From positions 6,492,001 through 6,556,000 of the forward strand of contig CM048843.1 of the NCBI GenBank assembly GCA_026545765.1: DNA of 64,000 nucleotides, read 5' to 3'. This stretch comes from Plantago major (Eukaryota; Streptophyta; Magnoliopsida; Lamiales; Plantaginaceae). Position 1 is the stretch's first letter. Every line of letters begins with the position of its first letter. Position numbers and translations under genes: made by a program. Below are positions 1 to 9,747 of this stretch, in pieces. The notes beneath the pieces are model-generated. The model had not been told where the DNA came from. It saw only the letters and a list, made by a program, of their open reading frames with translations, and searched no databases.

Positions 1-1026
1 TCAATGTATGGTATCTTGTTCTTTTTACTGACCCAAGTCTTAGATAAATGTTCAAGAGAATGAATCTCAGATACTTGATCTTTCGTTTCAACTCTTTCAC
101 AGATAGCTATGCTTGTTTAGGATCAGGACACTTAGAACTTCAGTGTTACTTAAGATCAAAAGCTTTGGTCGCAACAGAAAGCTTTGAGGATAAGTAAGTT
201 GCTTTGAGAGAGTAAGGTGTTGACAGGTCGTTTTTCGCATAAGGTGTGTCTCTTCAAGCGCCTAAGTGTTGATATTTACAGATGAATTTGAGTGCTTTGA
301 ATAGTATCCGTTAGCTCAAATTCAAACTATTGATATCTCGTATAAGATCGTAGTAGGTTTTGTCTTCTTCTTGAGCTAGGTGCTTTTATTCAGACATCTC
401 TGTCCGTGCATTAAATGCATTGTACTATACTTTTTGTCCTGTAGTGCCAACGGAACTATGCTTTGTATCAGAGACTAGTGTTATCTGATTCTTTGCACGT
501 CCTTATCTTCAATCTTCAGATACCACTTTTATTGAAACAACTTTGTTTGCAATATATATATTTCTTTTTCAGAAATGTGGTTAATGCTCAAGGTATCTGA
601 GAATAGATATCTGTGGACACTTTCCTTGTTTTCAGATAGGCTTTTTATTTCTCAGATATCTCTTGTGACACAGTTTGTTTAAAACTATTCGTGTCTTCAA
701 GATATCTGGCTAAGGTATCTGAAAAACAGTTTCAGTAATCTTGTGCAGTTTCTTCAAGTCTTCAATGTCGTTGAGCTTGTTCTGCTTGGATGTCTTCTTC
801 TTAGTATTCTCTTCCTAAAAAAAAAATTACATTTTGAGACCTAACATCCTATACAAGATTAGCTAGACTATCATACTTAGTGAGTTTCCTCTTTTACAAT
901 GTTCAAGTGAACCAAGAGTACTAATCACCTTTCTGAGACTAAGATAAGTCATCATGTTGCTGATCAAAATCTAAACAGATATTTCTAACAAAATATCTAA
1001 CAAATTTCCCAAGAAATTTCCCAACA
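1..1026 (-). mobile_element. LTR fragment of the 16-kb copia family, cut by the window start
   Basis: This stretch aligns nearly base for base with 42571-43627 and with 28201-29225, the two LTRs of the complete 16-kb element. It ends at the same terminal CCCAACA. What follows is not the purine-tract complement seen inside the complete element but unrelated DNA starting GGCTT. The edge at 1026 is therefore the outer border of an LTR, belonging either to a minus-strand element lying to the left or to a solo LTR. The five bases GGCTT (1027-1031) are the candidate target-site duplication; its partner would lie outside the window. Confidence 0.9.
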
Positions 1027-1379
1027 GGCTTCCCAACTTTGCAATCGAACAAGGCTTATAGTAACAAATCTTGGGAAGCATGTTATTGAGGCAAAGATGT
1101 TATTTGGAATGAATACGGGTAAAAGTTATTAATACCTAGAATGATAATGAGTCCGTCGAACGACACAAAATTCCCTTTTCCATATTCCCGTACCCAACCC
1201 ATTACAAAACCTGTGGGGCGGAACCCGATGATTTTAACGGGTTTTATAACACGTACCCACACCCCACCAACAATTTTAAAACCCATACCCAATACACAGT
1301 TTTAAAGTCAGGAAGACCTAGAACCCGAACCCAACTCGAAGTTTTCGAAAAAAAAATTAAACAGGAAAAACAGTTTCCC

Positions 1380-1780
1380 GCAATTTTTTTTGTTGGGCGG
1401 GGAGGGAGTTCACTACATGGGCGAAAAATAATTTCCCACATGTTTTCGCGCAAAATTGTTTTTGGTCGGACCGGGGGGGGGGGGGGTTTGTACTTTATCT
1501 CATGGAAACAATTTTCCACATGTTCTCGAGATAAAAAAAATTTTGTCAAACGGGGTGGGGGTGTTATGATAGGGTACCAGACCCACCCTATTCCGGGTGA
1601 AATTTTTTATCTTACGAAAATAATTTCCAACATGTTTTCGCGAATTTTATTTTTAGTCTCGGAGGGGGGGTACCCCACCCTACATGGGCGAATTTTTTTA
1701 TTTCACGAAACAATTTCCCACATGTTTTCACAATTTTTTTTAATGGTCGGGTGGGGGAGGGGTAGGTACCCACGCTACCA
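1380..1780. repeat. Degenerate tandem repeat with G-rich spacers
   Basis: The core CCACATGTTTTCGCG recurs in altered form near 1436, 1516, 1628 and 1716, at about 80-110 bp spacing. Each is preceded by a CATGGGCGAA-like or CATGGAAA-like stretch and followed by a run of G. One G run at about 1470-1486 is unusually long. Open frames on both strands here are low-complexity by-products of the repeat. Between 1027 and 1380 I see nothing else recognisable. Confidence 0.6.
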
Positions 1781-1789
1781 CTGACGAAA

Positions 1790-2000
1790 ATTTGGGCCTG
1801 GACGGATTCTGAGCAGATCGTGTGTCAAATTTGGGTTCGGGTCGAATTCGGTTCGGGCTCTGTACGTGTTGGGTCCGGATCGGGTCTTAGTGTGGATTGG
1901 GTATTGGGCAGGCGAGTTTTGGATGGATGCGGAGGTAGAACCCAACCCATACCCGTACATAAATAATTTGTCGGGTTTTAACGGTTCGGGTTGGGTCATA
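1790..2000. repeat. GGGT/TCGGG-rich low-complexity DNA
   Basis: GGGT and TTCGGG words are repeated irregularly, and the complementary ACCC-rich stretch lies at 1185-1340. No coding signal was seen. The 780 bp that follow, to 2782, are AT-rich and hold nothing I recognise. Confidence 0.4.
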
Positions 2001-2782
2001 CACAATTACAGGCCTATATGATACGACTACAAATGTTGTATACAAAGAGGTATTCGACAAACTATAAGGAATTTTAAATTTATTACCTTATAAACCTTGA
2101 AGACTTGAATATATAGTTTACAATAAATGATTACTATTAGCACATTGTGTTAGCTCTTTTTTAAATTTTATTTTACAAGAAATGATTTACCTCAATTAAT
2201 CTCTTTATTATACATGTGTTTGGACTTTCGAATAATGTAATACTACTTTATATGTTTTTTGTACATTCTTTTTTAATGATAAATGTGTTGTTTCGAGACA
2301 TTTTTATATATGTTTCTCTAATACCCGTCGAATCTCGACGAGCCAGAAACTAGTTATAATTAAATTGGAGGTTGAGGTGTACGTAAAATGTCCTACTTTC
2401 ATAAGATCATCTTAGATCCTCACTTCGTATAGAGCTTCAATAACAAAACCTTCGAGGTACGGCCTTGACTCCTCGAGGCACCCCACCCTTGCAAATTAGT
2501 CGCATTGGCCGGAACGGGCAGTTATATTAGTTTAGTTCTTCAAAAGACACCCCTTCCTTCAAAAGTCACCAGACATACACGACCGGAGAACCCCATATTC
2601 TTGTGAAGTTAAGGGCATATCCCTCCTAAACTCCGCATAAGTAAAACGTGGATGAAATGCTTGCACACCCCTAACCCTCGCACCATCCGACAACAATCCT
2701 GATATAGCGGGATCATATCCCCTCACATCCGGTATAACTACCTACATTTTGTTCATCATGGCTGGGGGCGCGACTGCTCATA

Positions 2783-2892
2783 GGGGTTGCGCCTATATAT
2801 GACCGACCATATGGTCCAACACCATTTTATGGGCCAGCTCCCCAGGGCTGCGCCTATGATCGGCCATATGGCCCCACGTCATTTTTATGGGG
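2783..2892. repeat. Diverged tandem duplication of about 50 bp
   Basis: Two units, 2783-2833 and 2843-2892, share the order TTGCGCCTAT, GACCGACCATATGG, CCATTTTATGGG with substitutions. The second contains the palindrome GGCCATATGGCC. Confidence 0.6.
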
Positions 2893-2919
2893 CACCTTAG
2901 TTGGCCCATATATATTTTA

Positions 2920-3969
2920 CGACGAATTACATAAGGTACCCCTTAAATTAGGGCTAATTACAGATTCAACCCCGGATTGGCAACAATTACATCCAAGTCC
3001 AAAACCTATTTTCTGAGTTGACCAACTAAAAATTAAATGGAAAAGAATATTAATTGGACTTAAATGCAATTTACAAGTTTCACTACACATTGGACACAAA
3101 TGTGTCCATAACTTACAAAAATAACCTAAAATATTTTTAAATAACCCCCATAATTTCATAATTAATATAATTAACCCACAAAATATTTTTTATTTAAAAA
3201 AAAAAATTCCTTCCATCACCACCTCGCCGGAGCTCCGACAAAGTTCACGGTGGAAGCTCTGTGATAGAGCTTCCGCCATGGAAGCTTTGTCAGAGAACTT
3301 CCATGGCAGAAGCTCTGTCAGGGCTTCCATCGCCATGGAAGCACTGTGACGGAGCTTCCATGGTGATGGAAGCTCTGACAGAGCTTCTGCCATGGAAGTA
3401 GCTCTGCCATGGAAGAGAACTTCCATGGCGGAAGCTCTGTCAGAGCTTCCATCGCCATGGCAGCTCTGTGACGGAGCTTCCATGGCGATGGAAGCTCTGT
3501 CATAGGCTTCAATTAGAGCTTCCGCCATGGAAGCTCAGAGCTTCCATGGCGGAAGCTCGAAACTGGAGCTTCCCACTCCATATCTGGAGCGGGAAGCCCC
3601 ATAACGGGATGTGGTGTGTGAGTGGTGGTGGTGGTGACGAAGGTTGGAGGTGGTGGGGAAGAAGGTGGTGGTGTGGTGAGGAAGAAGGAGGATGAAGATG
3701 AAGGAGGGTAAGGAGTTTAATAAGTAAAACATTTGGGGATGTAGTTATAAGAAATTTAAACTGTTGGGCTTACTTTGCAATTAAATAAAATTAATATGAT
3801 TATGAAAGTATAAAGAAAAGATAAAATAGGAGAAAAAGTTGACTTTTGGGGGTAGATATAATTCTCAAATTAGGCCTTTGTTAATTTTGGACTAATCTGT
3901 AATAGTCGCCAATCTAGGGATGAATGTGTAAAGGGGGCATATTTAAGAGGTGGTTTTTGTAATTTTCCC
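2920..3969. mobile_element. Non-autonomous MULE-like element with 9-bp target duplication
   Basis: A perfect 9-bp direct repeat TATATTTTA flanks it at 2911-2919 and 3970-3978. Internal to this, the ends form long imperfect inverted repeats of about 75 bp. The left end reads AATTACATAAGGTACCCCTT and the right end, reverse-complemented, reads AATTACAAAAACCACCTCTT; similarity continues through a GATTGGC block near 2972 and 3905. A 9-bp duplication with long TIRs is the usual signature of the Mutator superfamily. No transposase is present. The interior is a palindromic minisatellite plus AT-rich sequence. Confidence 0.75.
3229..3600. repeat. Palindromic GGAAGCTCTGTCAGAGCTTCC minisatellite
   Basis: Units built from GAAGCTCTGTCAGAGCTTCC joined by CATGGCGG or CATCGCCATGG linkers repeat about a dozen times with substitutions. 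Each unit is nearly self-complementary, so the array can fold as many small hairpins. It opens reading frames on both strands (repeating Met-Glu-Ala-Leu type peptides), but these follow from the repeat and show no gene structure. It lies wholly inside the MULE-like element. Confidence 0.8.
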
Positions 3970-4344
3970 TATATTTTATTTAGTTTTCCTAGAAAAAAAT
4001 TGAATTTAAAAAATTAATAAAAATTAAATATATAATAATAAAATATAAAAATTATACAAACGATCATATTTTATCGAGATCTACGAATTGGCACCAAACA
4101 CCACCACTTTTACCACACTTCAATTTTCTCCATGCTCTCACTCTTTAAACTCAAATCACTCTAAAGTTACCATTTTATCTCGTTTATTTCCTACACACAT
4201 CTCCAAACATGTCTTTCATTTTCATTTTCATTCAGAACAACCTGAAATTAAGTTCCGACGATGATGAAATCAACATTGAATGTGAAAATACCATTAATGG
4301 TTCATTAAGTTCGAGCTCATATTTCCAATTTAGCAACCTACTTA

Positions 4345-5334
4345 GGCTTTGTTCTCTTCAACTGTAATTTTCTGAACTGAACTGAATTGAACTGAACTGA
4401 ATGGAACGGAACTGAACTGAAACGAACTGAACTGAAGAAATTATTTTGTAATAATAATAACAATTATATGATGGTATATATAATCACAATTAAAAAAACA
4501 TATTATTTTTGTCATCTTTCTCACACTCTTCCTACTCTTTTTCTGTCACTTTACCTTTTTATTTATTATTGTATAACAAACTTTAAAACCAACCGCGTGG
4601 AAAACAATATGAGAATGATAACTTGATTAAAACCGAATTTTAATCATCGTACAAACTGTCTTTATCTATTTTTTTTTTTTTTTTGAATCGGTGAAATTTA
4701 TTACAACTTGAAAACTTTTACAAGAGCATGGACAATGTTCGGCAAATAAAATAATTAAAAGCTTAACCAAAATCACTAGTCCATAAACCATACACAAGCT
4801 CATGCCAACAACTTTACATACAACAACATAATATTTCAATATTTGTGATAATGTTCTTTTTATAAAGTTTAGTCCAACTTTGGTTTGGTTTAACTTGTTT
4901 TGGAGTTTTTTAGAGTCATTTGAAAGACTTGTAGAGTTTGGTTTGACTTTGGTTTGGCTTAACTTGTTTTTTATATGTTAAGTTTGAGAAAAAACTCAAC
5001 GTTAGCTTCTGAGTTTAATTTTATTGTTCTGATATTTTCCAACAAAAGAACATGTAGATTTTTTGTTAGAGATGTGCGTACAGAGTATGTGAACCAGATT
5101 GTATGGTACTCTCAGGTTCCTGTAGTTTCTTATCTTAACTTACATTTTACGGTAGAAAAGAAGGATAATTCAAATTGTAACTATACTCTTTATTTCATTG
5201 ATCTACTAAAAGTCGTATTAAAAAAAAAGAAAGAAAAAAAGTTGTAAATAACTCAATTGGATAAATTTTCTTATTTTTTCCGTACAAAAGATCGGGTGTG
5301 TAAATAAATGATAAAATAATATAATACTAATAAG

Positions 5335-5370
<36 letters not shown>

Positions 5371-5483
5371 AACAACAATAATATGAATTTAATGAATCGA
5401 ATCGAATCAAGACGAAGGCAATCGAATCGAATCGAATGGAACTGAATCAATCGAATGAGTTTTCAGTTGAAAAGAACAGAGCC
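4345..5483. mobile_element. TIR element with GAACT/GAATC repeat arms, unclassified
   Basis: The left end GGCTTTGTTCTCTTCAACTG matches the reverse complement of the right end, GGCTCTGTTCTTTTCAACTG (18 of 20). Just inside each end lie pentamer arrays: GAACT at 4372-4436 on the left and GAATC/GAATG at 5390-5460 on the right. A convincing target duplication was not found, so the superfamily is open. The 90-codon plus-strand frame at 4975-5247 has no recognisable domain and is probably chance. Confidence 0.6.
5334..5377. repeat. (AAC)n microsatellite
   Basis: About fourteen AAC units with one or two interruptions, inside the TIR element. Confidence 0.9.
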
Positions 5484-5562
5484 TTCCACTTCTTACATAG
5501 TCGACCACGTCCAACAACTGCACACTCGAGCCACAAAAAAACAAAAGGCATCACAGTAAATA

Positions 5563-6240
5563 CATTGATCGAAATCGAGAGCACTTTGCTACGTTACTAG
5601 TACAAGATTACTTTGCTGAAATGCCGATGTTTTATGAAAAACAGTTTCGACATATATTCCAAATGCACAAGCCATTATTTCTCCGGACTGTCCACTGTCC
5701 ACAAGAGTACAATCCATATTTCCAAGAGTTCCCAGATGCTCATACGTCAACTTTCTTATGGTGTATGAGCAGACATGGTCGACGAGTACACTCGTCTTAG
5801 TGAGACTATGGTATGCTCTGTATGAACAAGTTCCGTGAGTGCGTGTTGGCGGTGTTTGGTCCAACGTATATAAGGAAGGCAACCGAGAATGATCAATGAT
5901 GTACATTAGCTTCTTGAAATAAATTATAGAATATGTTTTTTCCGAGATGCTAGGAAGTATTGATTGTATGCACTGGGAATGGAAGAATTGCACGTCGGCT
6001 TGAAAATGTCAATTTCAAGGAAGAAACAAGAGTGACATATTTATCTTAGAGCCGGTTGTATCCCACGATACTTGAATCTTGCATTCTTTCTTTGGTGTCT
6101 CAGGCTAACTGAATGAATGCACCGTCATTGCACGTTCACCGGTGTTCGACGACATACTCAATAGTATTACTCCAGTTGGCAACTTCAACGTCGATGGAAA
6201 TCAGTACAGCATGAGATAGTATCTAACCGATGGTGTATAT
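5563..6240 (+). pseudogene. PIF/Harbinger transposase remnant
   Basis: Read on the plus strand in shifting frames, this gives blocks typical of plant Harbinger (DDE_4, HARBI1/ALP1-like) transposases in the right order. A YFAEMP...FRHIFQMHKPLFLR-like block lies at 5609-5690. A GSIDCMHWEWKNC block, around one catalytic aspartate, lies at 5955-5995. Then come VVSHDT, FFGVSG, PVFDDILN and NFNVDGNQYSM blocks at 6055-6215, ending in LTDGVY with the next catalytic-region aspartate. Several frameshifts and stop codons and the absence of the C-terminus show it is dead. The Myb-like partner gene was not seen. Confidence 0.75.
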
Positions 6241-6575
6241 ACACACACACGCGCGAAGTGGACATCATCTTCTTGTCTAATCTTCTACTAATTCTTTATA
6301 AAAAAAACACCTACAAATTTCACTTTGAAATCTGACTTGGAACAAAATTAACCTCGGTTTAACATAGACTAGGGATAGTTATGATCTTTCTCTAGCTAGC
6401 TAAGTTATGGATACATACATATATCTTGACCATGTATTAACTGATTTAATGAAACATGCACGTTGTAATATTATTGAGAAAAGGGCAACAGAATTAATGT
6501 TTGGTTTGCAATTGGAGTTAAGATAGCTTGGAGGAAAATCCAACTATTATACATCTCATTTTTCTTGATTCCCAC

Positions 6576-7133
6576 TAGGGCGGCCAACGAACCGAACATT
6601 TGGCAAAATTACTGTTCATTCGTTCGTTCGTTCGAAGGTATGTTCGGTTCGTGTTCGACGAACATTAAAAATTAGTGTTCGAGTTCGGTTCGACATTTTT
6701 TTTAGTTGTTTGTATTCGGTTCGCATGTTCAGCTCGTTTGTATTCGACAGTTCGGTTCGTTTGCGGTCGATTGTGTGTTCAAACGTTTTGTTCGTTTACA
6801 TTTAAAAAAATCTCTAAATTATAAATTTTACAATAAAATAAAATAAAATAATATACTACAACATCATAAACAACAATAATAAATTTCAAACTGAAAACTA
6901 TAAGCCTAAAATACCATAATTGCATCATAAATTTTTATGTAGACAAAATGTATAATAATAATATATATTTTAGTGTGTGTTCGCGAACCGTTCACGAACA
7001 CTCGATAAAGAATAAAATTGTTCGATATTCATTTGGTTCGAAAAAACTCGAACATGTTCGATTCGGTAAAACAGAATACGAACTGAACGTTGACCGAGCT
7101 TTTTCACGAACGTTCGGTTAGTTGGCAACCCTA
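6576..7133. mobile_element. hAT-type MITE with TTCG-rich interior
   Basis: The ends TAGGGCGGCCAACGAACCGA and, reverse-complemented, TAGGGTTGCCAACTAACCGA are inverted repeats (about 17 of 20). They are flanked by ATTCCCAC (6568-6575) and ATCCCCAC (7134-7141), an 8-bp duplication with one mismatch, as hAT elements make. Inside both ends GTTCG/CGAAC words repeat densely; the middle is AT-rich. There is no coding capacity. Confidence 0.75.
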
Positions 7134-7621
7134 ATCCCCACAATTCAATCATATTAATGCCGATCGAAAAACTGAATAATGATCCAGTTACATGAACTGT
7201 AAACCAAACATCCAGTAACGAAGAGTAGTTTGACCAAAGAAAAAGATATGGCTAACCAATTTACATTACATATGGAGTATAAAAGTATGTCAACTAGTGG
7301 GTGCTGCAGCAGGCGTGGCTAATTGGCTATTCTAGTGAAACTGGTAGCTAGCCTAGCTATATGAATACATACTAGCTATAATAAGTCTATAGATATGGTA
7401 AAAGCCTACGATCTTGTATTGTCGCGCGCAGATCTACACTACTGTCAAATCCATTTACACCAACCCAATTTCGCTAGCTTAATTGTATTTTAGTTAGCGA
7501 CGTCTCAACTGATCAAATTATTTATTTGTTTATTAATTACTGCACCCAATCAATGTCACAAGTTAAACAAATTAATTACGTACTCACAAAATCAATCTAG
7601 TCTAGTACTATCTAGATAATA

Positions 7622-7874
7622 CTCCATCCATTCGATCGGCCACAAACAGTACTTTAGTATTTGTATTGCTTATTGTACTTAGATTTAAATATAGATAATG
7701 AAAAAAAAATAGATATAAGAGAGAAATGATAAAAAAAATTACTAAGAAAATATGTAAGATACATGTTACTAAGATAAGGAGAATAGTGATAAAATAAAAG
7801 AACGTACTATGATATACTCCAGTATTAAACGAACATGATAAACTTAAAGTGATAAAAATAATAGTCTGATGGAG
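7622..7874. mobile_element. Stowaway-like MITE
   Basis: The left end TA+CTCCATCCATTCGATC and the right end ...GACTGATGGAG-like form a short inverted repeat resembling the Stowaway consensus CTCCNTCC, with TA at the left border. The right border has an extra A before TA, so the duplication is imperfect. Confidence 0.5.
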
Positions 7875-7906
7875 ATAGTGAGATTGTGAGAATCGAACAA
7901 GAAGAT

Positions 7907-7990
7907 CCATTTGATTTTCGGCCACGCATATATGTCAAAGTAGGGTGTCCATTTGATTTTCGACCACGCATATATGTCAAAGTAGGGTGT
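7907..7990. repeat. 42-bp perfect-length tandem duplication
   Basis: Units 7907-7948 and 7949-7990 differ at one base (CGGCC versus CGACC). Confidence 0.9.
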
Positions 7991-8004
7991 CGTGAGACTA
8001 GTTA

Positions 8005-8850
8005 GGCCGTCTCCAGCAGGGTTGCAAACGTGAGTTGCAACTCTTCTGCAACTCGTGTTGAGACTCCAGTAGAGTTCAAACACGAGTTGCACCGTTGGGG
8101 TGCGCCCCAAAATTTGGGGTGCACCCCAGCGCCCCAACACCTCTTTTTTTTTCTTTTTCTTTTCTCTTTTGTTTTAACTTTTAATTGTTTGTTGTTTTTT
8201 GAATTTCTTCTCTACTGTTTTTCTAAGTTTAACTAAATTATTTCTTTTATTTTGTTGCTTTGTTTTTTTAATTATTGAAACTAAAATTACAAGTAATATC
8301 TTGTTTTCAAATTTCATTATTACAAATATGATAATAATATCCGTAACAATATAAAATATAATTATACATTACTTCTAAAATTTAAAAGACATATTATTTG
8401 AATTTAAAATCACACTTGTGAGGTTCTCGGGTATGATAACTAGGATTTGAATATAGTACTTTCATTGTTGTAATTCTCAATTTCAATTATTTTTAATTTT
8501 CAATCTCAAGTGTTGTAATTTTCAATTTCAAGTGTTCTAATTTTCAATCTCAAGTATTGTAATTTTTTTAAAGTAATGTAATTTTTATTTTCAAGTAATA
8601 TAGTATTTAAAAAATATTAGTGTGATTTTGTTATAATTAATTAACAGCATTTAAAATCAATTCAAGAATAAAGTTTAAGAGGAAATGAGAACAGAAAATG
8701 AAATGAATAATTAAGTTTGAAAGAAATGTTAAAATAAAATAGATTTTTACCACCGGAGTAGATAATTGTGGAGAGTTGCAAAGTGAAATTGCGAGTGGAA
8801 TCTTGACGTGATGCAGATTTTGACGGTTGAACAGAATCACGGAGATAGTC
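8005..8850. mobile_element. Harbinger-like MITE (TTA target duplication)
   Basis: The left end GGCCGTCTCC and the right end, reverse-complemented, GACTATCTCC match at 7 of 10 positions and are flanked by TTA at 8002-8004 and 8851-8853, the PIF/Harbinger target type. Next to the left end the words GAGTTGCA and TTGGGGTGC/GCACCCCAA form small hairpins (8085-8135). The rest is AT-rich and non-coding. Confidence 0.55.
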
Positions 8851-9463
8851 TTAACTAGGTAGCTAGAGTGTTGTGTTCTGAACAGAATTTATTTCGTTTC
8901 ATTTCGAGGATGTAGTAGCTACTAGCTAGGGTATCAGCTAAGCGATATATATACAGGGGAGGCCATGACACGAATCTATGTATATATGCCTATACTAATC
9001 TCTACACAATGAGACCATACAAATTCAACACCCCTCTTACGTTATGTAATTACGTTCCGTTTAATAATTGCTTTCATATTCACGCGGAAATCTCCTTTAA
9101 TTTCTTCTCATCATCATTGGAACTATATATAGAACAGTATATATCACTGTTTCTCATATGTACTTAAATTAATTGAGTTAGTTACATGTTTTAACTCGGA
9201 AATTTTAATTCCAATTATAGTTGTGATTTATTATAAATTTATATAGTTTACAAATATACAAAATGTGTAAGATTGAAATGAGGCGTGTAACGAAAATTGA
9301 AATATTTTTATTTAATTTATTTATACTAATAACTTTAAATAAGTCGAACACTATCAAAACTAATCAAATAACTTTATGTATCAAAATTCATCATTTATTT
9401 ATCAAACACATCAATTCGCTATTACACATCTTATACAACTATTGAGCTAAATAAGTAAAGAAA

Positions 9464-9746
9464 GCAAAAAAATGATATGCCCACTAAAGTTTTACTGTTT
9501 ATGCGATTTGCTCAATGTTCTTTGATAGGTTGCAACATCTCCCTTTAACTTTAAATGTGTTGCTAGTGTTCCCTAAAGTAAAATTTCTAGAGTATTTATT
9601 AGTCGGAGCGTAGCATGTAATACCCATTAGACGAAAAGCATATATGAAGGGGCATATATCAAATTTTAATGTTCGGAGGTCAAATCACAACCTAGACAAA
9701 CCGCACAACCATAACTTGATGGGACAAAATGTTTTTTTTTTTTTGC
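9464..9746. mobile_element. Possible small TIR element
   Basis: The left end GCAAAAAAATGATATGCCCA and the right end, reverse-complemented, GCAAAAAAAAAAAACATTTT followed by TGTCCCATCAAGTTA share an A-rich start and a CCC...AAGTT block. This is weak evidence of inverted ends, and no target duplication is clear. Confidence 0.3.
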
Positions 9747-9747
9747 C

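Noticed and set aside
3190..3528. Open frames with repeating Met-Glu-Ala-Leu peptides
   Set aside because: They exist on both strands and follow from the palindromic minisatellite.
5334..5377. CRISPR-like short repeats
   Set aside because: A trinucleotide microsatellite without spacers, in a plant genome.
5589..5993. 134-codon minus-strand frame
   Set aside because: It is the shadow of the plus-strand Harbinger transposase remnant, whose blocks are recognisable on the other strand.
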